A stretch of DNA of 11,687 nt. It comes from Bacteroidota bacterium (GTDB taxonomy: Bacteria > Bacteroidota > Bacteroidia > Bacteroidales > JADFUO01). The stretch is taken from NCBI GenBank assembly GCA_030614305.1, contig JAUWKH010000019.1:1-11687 (forward strand), given 5' to 3'. The translations under genes were made by a program, and so were the position numbers. Positions 6,096 to 11,687 of this stretch are shown here, piece by piece. Each line of letters starts with the position of its first letter. Position 1 is the stretch's first letter. The notes below the pieces were generated by a model. That model was not told where the DNA came from, did no database searches, and worked only from the letters and a program-made list of their open reading frames with translations.

Positions 6096-7346
6096 ATGAA
6101 AAAAACACCCGACATATTAGAACCCGAAAAAAAACTTGAAACATTAAAAAACACAAGTATTTTTTCAGAAACCGGTAACGAAGTTTTACATTTAATTGCC
6201 GAATCATTAACCGAATTATCAATAAAAAAAGAAAAAACCATTATCCATAAGGGAGAAACAGGTAATGCAATGTATATTATCGTTAAAGGTAAGGTACGTG
6301 TCCATGATGGAAACCATATACTTTCAAAATTAGGAGTAGGTGATGTATTTGGAGAATATTCATTAATAGATGAAGAAACACGTTCGGCTTCAATCACTGC
6401 AGAAGAACCAACTCAATTATTAAAACTTGATCAAAAGGATTTTTATGAGCTTACTTCAAAAAATTTAGAAATCATAGAAGGTGTTTTAAGAGTGCTTCTC
6501 AAACGTATGAGGCATATGAATATTCTGGAAGAAAAACTTGCAAAAAGTTATTTAAAAATCCAAAAGCAAAAAAATGAAATTGAAAAACAACACCTTGATA
6601 TTAAAGAACAAAAAAAACTGCTTGAAGAACAAAATTTTGATCTCATTAATTTAAATGAAGAAAAAAATCATTTGATAAGTGTTGTAGTTCATGGCTTAAG
6701 AAACCCTTTAACAAGCAGTTTATGTATGGTTGATCTGCTTAAAGCAGAAGAGCAAAAATTATGTAACACACATTCGGAATATGCAACTATCATTCAAAGG
6801 TCCTTACAAAGAATGAATGATATGATAAACCAGATTTTAGATGTAAATAAAATCGAATCAAAAAAATTCAGGTTAAAACTTGAAAAAATCAATCTGCCAA
6901 AACTGATTAAACAAGTTCATAAAAATTTTGAACATTCCATTTTTCAAAAAAATTTAATTATTACACTAAATTTAGATAATCTGCATGCAAAATTAAATGA
7001 GGTCTATGTTTTACAAATAATTGACAACCTGATTTCAAATGCCATAAAATATTCTGATAGTGGCAAAACAATTGATATTAACCTATATGAGGTAAACAAT
7101 AAAGTACGAATTGAAATAAAAGATGAAGGGCCCGGTATTGCAGAAGAAGAATTAAATAATATTTTTGATAAATATCAAAGACAAACTACAGCATCAAAAT
7201 CAGGTAAACAATCCTCGGGGCTCGGTCTTTCAATTGTTAAAAAATATGTAACTGCCATGAATGGAAAAGTTTGGTGTGAGAGCGAGATTAATAAAGGTTC
7301 AACTTTTATTGTTGAATTTATTAAATTTATTGAAAATATGGACTAA
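6096..7346 (+). CDS. Soluble histidine kinase with N-terminal cyclic-nucleotide-binding-like domain
   Basis: With the ATG at 6096 the protein has 416 residues. The frame is open up to a TTG at 6024, but that extension would translate through the palindrome at 6036-6053 and is unlikely. Residues about 20-135 form a cNMP-binding-like beta-roll, with KGETGNAMYIIVKGKVRV (52-69) and the phosphate-binding cassette FGEYSLIDEETRSAS (85-99) including Arg96. Residues 142-192 are a Lys/Glu/Gln-rich coiled coil. The HisKA H-box VVHGLRNPL (197-205) has the acceptor His199. The ATPase domain shows the N-box DNLISNAIKYS (310-320), G1 DEGPGI (343-348) and G2 GLGLSIV (375-381). There are no membrane segments, so it is a cytosolic sensor kinase. 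Gly200 replaces the acidic residue that normally follows the histidine. No response regulator gene is adjacent. A mini-ORF (6082-6099, five codons) overlaps the start as ATGA. Confidence 0.92.
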   Translation: MKKTPDILEPEKKLETLKNTSIFSETGNEVLHLIAESLTELSIKKEKTIIHKGETGNAMYIIVKGKVRVHDGNHILSKLGVGDVFGEYSLIDEETRSASITAEEPTQLLKLDQKDFYELTSKNLEIIEGVLRVLLKRMRHMNILEEKLAKSYLKIQKQKNEIEKQHLDIKEQKKLLEEQNFDLINLNEEKNHLISVVVHGLRNPLTSSLCMVDLLKAEEQKLCNTHSEYATIIQRSLQRMNDMINQILDVNKIESKKFRLKLEKINLPKLIKQVHKNFEHSIFQKNLIITLNLDNLHAKLNEVYVLQIIDNLISNAIKYSDSGKTIDINLYEVNNKVRIEIKDEGPGIAEEELNNIFDKYQRQTTASKSGKQSSGLGLSIVKKYVTAMNGKVWCESEINKGSTFIVEFIKFIENMD

Positions 7347-7753
7347 GAATAAATCGTTATCACTAATTTTCTCCTGCCTCCCCTGTTACGAAATTCACAT
7401 AAATAAATCCCTTGCCACACTCCTAAATTTAGTCTTTTATTTGTGATGGGTATAGTAAGTGACTGCCCCACCAAAGATGATTTAATATGAGCAGGCATGT
7501 CGTCGGGTCCTTCAATTGTATGAATATAATCCCTGCTGTTTTCCGGCACAAGCTTATTAAAAACGGTTTCAAAATCAACCCTAACAGATGAATCGGCATT
7601 TTCATTAATAGTTAATCCGGCTGATGTATGTTGTACAAAAATATTAATAATCCCCTTTTCAGGAAGTTCATGTAAATTATTCTCAATCAAATTAGTTATA
7701 AGATGATAACCTCTGCTAAAAGACGGTAATAATATTTCAAATTGTTTTATCAA
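7343..7753 (-). CDS. yjbQ: YjbQ / UPF0047 family protein
   Basis: The 136-residue protein has the full family pattern: RGYHLIT (14-20), HTSAGLTINENAD (42-54), HTIEGPDDMPAHIKSSL (78-94), and LGVWQGIYLCEFR (110-122). The family is a small trimeric beta-barrel fold with conserved His and Asp/Glu residues; members have been linked to a side activity making thiamine phosphate, but the physiological role is unclear. The usual family N-terminus aligns only if translation starts at the TTG (7751-7753) or the adjacent ATT; the frame holds no ATG before the in-frame stop at 7784-7786. The gene converges on the histidine kinase and the two stop codons overlap within four bases (7343-7346), so there is no room for a separate terminator. 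Confidence 0.92.
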   Translation of the reverse strand: MIKQFEILLPSFSRGYHLITNLIENNLHELPEKGIINIFVQHTSAGLTINENADSSVRVDFETVFNKLVPENSRDYIHTIEGPDDMPAHIKSSLVGQSLTIPITNKRLNLGVWQGIYLCEFRNRGGRRKLVITIYS

Positions 7754-7799
7754 AATATTAAATATTAAATTTATACGATAAAATTAATAAATATTTTTA

Positions 7800-7807
7800 T
7801 ACATTTG
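7800..7807 (+). promoter_or_regulatory. Candidate -7 box (TACATTTG) for the PspC operon
   Basis: TACATTTG matches TAnnTTTG and lies 22 bp before the ATG at 7830, leaving a leader of about 15-18 nt. The -33 region is AT-rich without a TTTG. It lies in the 76-bp divergent gap to yjbQ. Confidence 0.45.
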
Positions 7808-7829
7808 TAATTAAATAAATATTAAAATA

Positions 7830-8291
7830 ATGGAAACACACAAAGGACTTTACAGAAGCAGTAAAGACACGGTTATCGGAGGTGTAGCCGGTGGAATAGC
7901 TGAATATTTAAATACTGATCCGATATTAATCAGGATTATCTTTGTATTATTAGCATTATTTGGAGGAGGAGGATTAATAATATATTTAATTCTATGGATA
8001 GCTCTGCACATTGATTACAGTTTTACATTTAATAACAAAAAATTTTCAGATATGGAAAAAGAAAAAACAAACACCAAGCCTGAAAAAGATCAATTTAATC
8101 AGGATACTCATTTGCGCGGTAAAAACAATGGCAGCCTTGTTGCCGGATTAATTTTAATTACAATAGGTGTAATATTTTTAATTAGCCGTTTCTTCCCCAG
8201 GATCGATTTTGCCGATTTATGGCCAATTATTCTTTTAGTAGCAGGTATTGCATTAATCAGGATGAGCTATATAAAACAAAAAAAACAATAA
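7830..8291 (+). CDS. PspC-domain membrane protein
   Basis: This 153-residue protein starts with a PspC domain: GLYRSSKDTVIGGVAGGIAEYLNTDPILIRIIFVLLAL (6-43), with a glycine-rich turn (45-48) and a second hydrophobic stretch to about 60. A charged linker (68-100) is followed by two more membrane segments, about 102-119 and 127-143, with the LWPIILLVAGI motif typical of the small LiaI/LiaF-like transmembrane domain. PspC proteins sense or transmit envelope stress at the inner membrane. It forms an operon with the next gene, whose ATG comes 3 bp after this stop. No PspA or PspB gene is nearby. That places it in the broad PspC / LiaF-like group of membrane-stress modules; a specific signal cannot be inferred. 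Confidence 0.9.
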   Translation: METHKGLYRSSKDTVIGGVAGGIAEYLNTDPILIRIIFVLLALFGGGGLIIYLILWIALHIDYSFTFNNKKFSDMEKEKTNTKPEKDQFNQDTHLRGKNNGSLVAGLILITIGVIFLISRFFPRIDFADLWPIILLVAGIALIRMSYIKQKKQ

Positions 8292-8294
8292 ATT

Positions 8295-9206
8295 ATGAAA
8301 TACAGAAATATATTTTGGGGAGTAATTCTAATTACTTTGGGAGCATTATTTATTTTAAAAAATCTTGATGTTATATACTTTAACTGGTATGCAATCTTTC
8401 GATTATGGCCTTTATTGCTAATTTTAATTGGAATTTCAATTTTACCTGTAAAAAACACAATAAAGCTTATTCTGTCGTTTTTAGCAATAATTTTAGCAAT
8501 AACTTTTATTTTCAGCAGTCCTTCTACAAGGTATCACAATTTCAATTTCATATGTAACAGAGATCACTCATATTACGATAATGACCTGAAAGAACAATAT
8601 TTTTATGAAACTTATGATTCGTCTATAAACATAGCCGTACTAAAATTTGATGCAGCAGCAGGAAGTTTTTATGTCAAAGGCAAAACCGATAATCTGATGG
8701 ACTTTGAAAAGGAAGGAAATATCGGATCTTACCGCTTTTCGTCACAAGATTCTGACAACAAAAAAGTATTAAAAATAAACCTTAAAAATACATTTTTCAA
8801 GTCAGGTAATCTTAAAAACAATGTTTATATCAAACTTAATCCCGAACCTGTTTGGGAATTTGATTTTGATGCCGGAGCGGCAAAACTTGATTTGGATCTT
8901 ATCCCATTCAAAACCAAAAAAATCACTATTGATGGCGGAGCATCTTCAATATATCTCAAACTTGGAGACAAATATGATTATACAAAACTTGATATTGATG
9001 CCGGAGCATCATCAATCAATATAAAAATTCCTGAAGAATCGGGATGTGAAGTACATACAAGTACAGTTCTGTCAAGTAGGAATCTCAGAGGTTTTAACAA
9101 GATTAAAAAAGGCTATTATAAAACTTCAAACTTTGAAAACAGCGTGAATAAAATCTATATAGATATTGATGTTGCTGTTTCAAGTTTGAAGATTAGCAGG
9201 TACTAG
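8295..9206 (+). CDS. LiaF-like transmembrane protein with toastrack / DUF4097-type beta domain
   Basis: In this 303-residue protein three hydrophobic segments occupy about 6-22, 33-50 and 57-74, with LWPLLLILIGISIL (37-50) echoing the membrane motif of the preceding PspC protein. The rest is a beta-rich domain with a recurring Asp-x-Gly-Ala-Ser motif: DAAAGSF (119-125), DAGAAKL (192-198), DGGASSI (213-219), DAGASSI (235-241), DVAVSSL (292-298). The last three intact repeats are spaced about 21-22 residues apart, as expected for a beta-solenoid toastrack fold in which each repeat is a rung. Such domains are partnered with PspC domains in envelope-stress modules of other bacteria, so both genes probably act together at the inner membrane with the solenoid outside the cytoplasm. 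The TAG stop (9204-9206) lies inside the left terminus of the palindromic element at 9203-9369. Confidence 0.87.
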   Translation: MKYRNIFWGVILITLGALFILKNLDVIYFNWYAIFRLWPLLLILIGISILPVKNTIKLILSFLAIILAITFIFSSPSTRYHNFNFICNRDHSYYDNDLKEQYFYETYDSSINIAVLKFDAAAGSFYVKGKTDNLMDFEKEGNIGSYRFSSQDSDNKKVLKINLKNTFFKSGNLKNNVYIKLNPEPVWEFDFDAGAAKLDLDLIPFKTKKITIDGGASSIYLKLGDKYDYTKLDIDAGASSINIKIPEESGCEVHTSTVLSSRNLRGFNKIKKGYYKTSNFENSVNKIYIDIDVAVSSLKISRY

Positions 9207-9369
9207 TAGTGCGTTCTTTAATTGGACATACATGAAATTTATTATAGATTTTTTCTTTAGACAAGGCAAAATTCTTTAGCATAGCCGTAGCTACGGTAAA
9301 TAATTTTAACGCAGTATAAAGGAAAAAGATAAATAAATTTGTAATGATAATTAGAGAACGCACTACTAG
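9203..9369. repeat. Full-length palindromic element, family 2 (MITE-like)
   Basis: This 167-bp element has 21-bp terminal inverted repeats matching at 20 of 21 positions. They read CTAGTAGTGCGTTCT then TTAATT on the left (9203-9223) and AATTAGAGAACGCACTACTA then G on the right (9349-9369). The interior is also an imperfect inverted repeat, with CTTTAGACAAGGCAAAATTC pairing in register with the reverse complement of TTTTAACGCAGTATAAAGG, and a perfect core CCGTAGCTACGG at 9285-9296. The whole element would fold into one long hairpin. There is no coding capacity. It begins on the stop codon of the upstream toastrack gene. Only one copy is in this window. Confidence 0.85.
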
Positions 9370-9392
9370 ATCTTAAGATAAAAGATAAAAGT

Positions 9393-9437
9393 AAAAAGAT
9401 AAAAGTAAAGTATTAGAAACTTTTATCTTTTTTTTTT
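9393..9437 (+). terminator. AT-only hairpin with T-tract, possible terminator
   Basis: The arms AAAAAGATAAAAGT (9393-9406) and ACTTTTATCTTTTT (9419-9432) pair perfectly over 14 bp with a 12-nt loop, and further Ts run to 9437. The stem contains only two G-C pairs, so termination may be weak. It would serve the PspC operon upstream. The T-tract runs into the candidate -7 box of the J-domain gene, so terminator and promoter are almost fused. Confidence 0.45.
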
Positions 9438-9444
9438 ACTTTTG
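9437..9444 (+). promoter_or_regulatory. Candidate -7 box (TACTTTTG) for the J-domain gene
   Basis: TACTTTTG matches TAnnTTTG and lies 52 bp before the ATG at 9497, for a leader of about 45 nt. The position immediately after the hairpin at 9393-9432 means the hairpin occupies the -10 to -45 region of this promoter. No TTTG is seen at -33. Confidence 0.42.
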
Positions 9445-9496
9445 CCTTCATTAAACTCCAATATCCGATATAAAACCAATTTTATTAAGGTAACGA

Positions 9497-10432
9497 ATGG
9501 AATATAAAGACTATTACAAAATATTAGGTGTTGATAAAACCGCTACACAGCAAGAGATTAAGAAGAAATATCGCAAGCTTGCATTAAAATATCACCCTGA
9601 TAAAAATCCAAATAATAAATCATCTGAGGAGAAATTCAAAGCAATTGCAGAAGCTTATGAAGTTATAGGCAACACAGAAAAAAGAAAAAAATACGATAAA
9701 TTAGGAGCTAACTGGAAACAATACGAACAGGCAGGCGCTTATGCAGGACAAGGTGGTTATGATCATGCCCAATGGGGACAGGGCGCACAACAGGCAGGAG
9801 CATATTCTCAAGCTAATTATGATGAGATGTTCGGTGGTAGCGGTGGATTTTCAGATTTTTTTGATCAATTTTTCGGCAGTCAATATCAAAGAACAAGTAA
9901 AACAGGAAAAGCACGCTCTTTTCCAGGGCAAGATTATGAAGCTCAAATGGATATTGATTTAACCGAAGCATATCATGGAACATCACGTCTTCTAAATTTA
10001 GACGGTCAAAAACTCAAAATCAACGTTAAGCCCGGCGTAAAAAACGGTCAATTATTAAGAGTCAGAGGAAAGGGCGGAAAAGGAACACAAGGAGGTCAAA
10101 GCGGGCATCTTTATATAAAGGTAAATATTAGGCATAACAATTACTTTGAAAGAAAAGGAAATGATTTATATTGCGATGTAAACATTGATATTTATAAAGC
10201 AATTTTAGGAGGGAAAGTAAGTGTTTATTCATTTAAAGGAAACAAAAACATTACAATCCCCAAACTAACTCAAAACGGTAAAGTCCTTAGATTGAAAGGC
10301 ATGGGAATGCCCGATTATAATAAAAAAGGTGTTTTTGGTGATCTTTATATAAAAATAAAAATTGAAATACCAAAATCAATATCAAAAGAAGAACTTGAAT
10401 TAATAGAAAAAGCAGCAGATTTGCATAACTAG
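9497..10432 (+). CDS. cbpA: CbpA-type J-domain co-chaperone
   Basis: This 311-residue co-chaperone of DnaK has an N-terminal J domain (about 3-70) with the HPD motif at 33-35, which stimulates the Hsp70 ATPase. A Gly/Gln/Tyr/Ala-rich linker (70-118) is followed by a [12 protein letters not shown] stretch (116-127) and two C-terminal beta domains (about 147-290: [18 protein letters not shown], then [19 protein letters not shown]). The four CxxCxGxG zinc repeats of DnaJ are absent, which makes it CbpA/class B. CbpA is often followed by the modulator CbpM, but the next gene here is not CbpM-like and a 284-bp repeat intervenes. The stop TAG coincides with the left terminus of repeat copy C. The linker of QAGAY/GQGG type is longer than in E. 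coli CbpA. Confidence 0.93.
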   Translation: MEYKDYYKILGVDKTATQQEIKKKYRKLALKYHPDKNPNNKSSEEKFKAIAEAYEVIGNTEKRKKYDKLGANWKQYEQAGAYAGQGGYDHAQWGQGAQQAGAYSQANYDEMFGGSGGFSDFFDQFFGSQYQRTSKTGKARSFPGQDYEAQMDIDLTEAYHGTSRLLNLDGQKLKINVKPGVKNGQLLRVRGKGGKGTQGGQSGHLYIKVNIRHNNYFERKGNDLYCDVNIDIYKAILGGKVSVYSFKGNKNITIPKLTQNGKVLRLKGMGMPDYNKKGVFGDLYIKIKIEIPKSISKEELELIEKAADLHN

Positions 10433-10713
10433 TGCCTGTCTTTAAAGTCAAAGATTTACATAAAATGAAGCACCAAAACTTGTCCGTATGGATAACAAAT
10501 CACAAATCACAAAAATTGTCCGTCTGGATAAATTCCAAATATCAATTATCAAAACTTGTCCGCCCATACGGGTGGATGGATGACCAAAACTGTTTTGGTC
10601 ATTGAATTTTTAAACATTGTAATTTATCCAGACGGACAAGTTTTGAAATTTGGTGCTTGAAATTTGTGATTTTTAAATAAAGTTCTAAATGCTTAGTTTA
10701 TGGACAGGCACTA
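10430..10713 (+). repeat. Quasi-palindromic intergenic repeat, family 1, copy C
   Basis: This is the longest copy, 284 bp, between cbpA and the 114-residue gene. Its ends are inverted: TAGTGCCTGTCTTTAAA (10430-10446) and TTTATGGACAGGCACTA (10697-10713), 15 of 17 positions matching. The core hairpin is TGACCAAAAC, T, GTTTTGGTCA (10581-10601), 10-bp perfect arms. It has TTGTCCGTATGGATAA at 10480-10495, a variant with CTGG at 10516-10531, a third start at 10556 interrupted by CCCATACGGG, and the inverse TTATCCAGACGGACAA at 10624-10639. In copies A and B the counts differ, so modules have been gained and lost. It starts on the cbpA stop codon. Confidence 0.9.
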
Positions 10714-10756
10714 ATTAGATTTTAATAACTCTTTTACTTAAAAAATAAAATTTATT

Positions 10757-11101
10757 ATGATCTCATTGACATTATATGATGAAATAATTCCACAAAAAAT
10801 CCTTGATTTTATTGAGGCAATACATCTAAAAGACATACAATATTATGCAAGTGATTTTCTGGATGAATTTGAAATTGAAGATGAAACGTTTGAAACTGCT
10901 ATTGAAAGGGCTATTAATGCCTGCTCTTCATTGAAAATACCATACTATTTTCACTTTAAAAAAATATATATTGTTGAACAAAATTACATACATGTCGACT
11001 GGAAACTTTCAACTTTAGGATGTTATTTAACCGTTGTAAATTGCGATCCCTCAAATCATCTTGTTGCAAAATTTCAGGCATCTCTGTTTACCGGTGAATA
11101 A
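10757..11101 (+). CDS. Small protein of unknown function
   Basis: This 114-residue protein is not recognised. It has no signal peptide or membrane segment, so it is probably cytosolic. The N-terminal half is acidic and likely helical (ILDFIEAIHLKDIQYY, then DFLDEFEIEDETFETAIERA, 15-52). The C-terminal half has alternating hydrophobic residues suggesting beta strands (YYFHFKKIYIVEQNYIHVDW, 63-82, then GCYLTVVNC, 88-96). The pattern of a helical start followed by a small beta sheet recalls compact alpha/beta proteins, but no motif settles a family. The codon pattern is like its neighbours and the start ATG is unambiguous. Repeat copy C precedes it. The intergenic distance of 77 bp to the TonB-dependent receptor start leaves co-transcription possible but not shown. 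Confidence 0.78.
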   Translation: MISLTLYDEIIPQKILDFIEAIHLKDIQYYASDFLDEFEIEDETFETAIERAINACSSLKIPYYFHFKKIYIVEQNYIHVDWKLSTLGCYLTVVNCDPSNHLVAKFQASLFTGE

Positions 11102-11178
11102 TTTACCTTTAATTAATTGATTAATACTGTTAACTTATCATTATAAAATAAAACATATAGAATATTTAATACTTGCTT

Positions 11179-11687
11179 ATGAATTTTAAAAACTTTATTG
11201 CTATAATAATTTTTACAACTCTGATTATATTTTCTTCAGTTTGTAATTTATCAGGACAAACTGCAATTATCAGGGGGTTTGTCTATGAAAAAGAAACAGG
11301 TGAACCGGTTATTTTCACAAATGTTTATCTCGCTAACACAACCTTTGGTTCAGCAACCGATGTAAACGGATATTATATAATTTCAAATATCCCGGCTGGC
11401 AGCTACGAATTAATGGTTACTTGCCTTGGCTATGACACCCTAAGAATGTCCATCACATTAAAACCGGACGAAATTGTAAATAAAAAATTATATCTAAAAA
11501 AAGGATCCTTCACACTTGAAACCATAAATGTAACAGCCGATAAATATGAAATGAGAACCGAAACCAGAACATCGGTAGTAAAAATAACGCCAAAACAAAT
11601 CAAGCAGATTCCAAGCATAGGTGGTCAACCCGACCTTGCCCAATACCTGCAGGTTTTGCCAGGAGTGATATTTACCGGCGATCAGAA
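11179..11687 (+). CDS. TonB-dependent receptor, N-terminal part (cut by window edge)
   Basis: The frame from ATG 11179 is open to the window edge: 169 complete codons. Residues 6-20 are a signal-peptide core, likely cut before Gln27. No lipobox is present (SSVC has Val before Cys). Residues about 30-108 form a carboxypeptidase-regulatory-like beta domain (GFVYEKETGEPVIFTNVYLA, then GSATDVNGYYIISNIPAGSY). It is followed by a TonB-receptor plug start (TPKQIKQIPSIGGQPDLAQY, then LQVLPGV). The layout is the standard Bacteroidota outer-membrane transporter; the barrel lies beyond the edge, so the substrate cannot be told. Residues 110-123 with FTLETINVTADKY are the typical link from the regulatory domain to the plug. 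Confidence 0.92.
   Translation, partial: MNFKNFIAIIIFTTLIIFSSVCNLSGQTAIIRGFVYEKETGEPVIFTNVYLANTTFGSATDVNGYYIISNIPAGSYELMVTCLGYDTLRMSITLKPDEIVNKKLYLKKGSFTLETINVTADKYEMRTETRTSVVKITPKQIKQIPSIGGQPDLAQYLQVLPGVIFTGDQ

Noticed and set aside
5966..6397. 143-codon open frame on the minus strand
   Set aside because: It lies antisense to the kinase sensor domain, which has clear family motifs; the antisense product has no recognisable domain.
8267..9024. Short open frames at 8267-8458 (minus) and 8821-9024 (plus)
   Set aside because: Both overlap the toastrack gene in other frames and show no features of their own.
10757..11101. CbpM, the usual CbpA modulator
   Set aside because: No MerR-like helix-turn-helix start is visible, and the beta-rich second half does not fit.

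Overview
The window reads as an AT-rich Bacteroidota chromosome. The lineage evidence is the start of a TonB-dependent receptor with an N-terminal carboxypeptidase-regulatory-like domain, a membrane-anchored M23-type peptidase start of the kind common in Bacteroidota, TAnnTTTG-type -7 boxes ahead of several genes, weak Shine-Dalgarno sequences, and dispersed palindromes of the TCCCGATAGCTATCGGGA type. No rRNA, tRNA, CRISPR array, transposase or phage gene is visible.

Layout. From 1 to 4985 all genes lie on the minus strand: the N-terminal part of a probable M23 peptidase (runs off the left edge), an unrecognised outer-membrane-type protein (806-2071), a solitary HicB-like small protein (about 2436-2678), and the iorB and iorA genes of an indolepyruvate oxidoreductase (2757-4985). 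A divergent intergenic region then leads into plus-strand genes: an acyl carrier protein phosphodiesterase homologue (5280-5858) and a soluble histidine kinase with a cyclic-nucleotide-binding-like sensor domain (6096-7346). A YjbQ-family gene (7343-7753, minus) converges on the kinase. A two-gene PspC / toastrack membrane operon (7830-9206), a CbpA-type J-domain co-chaperone (9497-10432), an unrecognised 114-residue protein (10757-11101) and the start of a TonB-dependent receptor (11179 to the right edge) follow.

Most genes look like ordinary housekeeping or envelope genes and do not form one pathway. The most distinctive content is intergenic. Three copies (534-787, 2185-2424, 10430-10713) of a 240-284 bp quasi-palindromic, modular repeat occupy gene junctions, all in the same orientation. 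A fourth, different full-length palindromic element lies at 9203-9369. Two of these elements begin exactly on the TAG stop codon of the upstream gene. An exact 27-bp inverted pair (2704-2730 and 5866-5892) flanks the iorBA-acpH block.

Protein-level oddities are an IorA without the C-terminal ferredoxin module known from archaeal enzymes, a histidine kinase whose phospho-acceptor histidine is followed by Gly instead of the usual acidic residue, and a HicB-like protein with no HicA partner. I did not find a convincing new multi-gene system. The repeat families are the best candidates for something undescribed.
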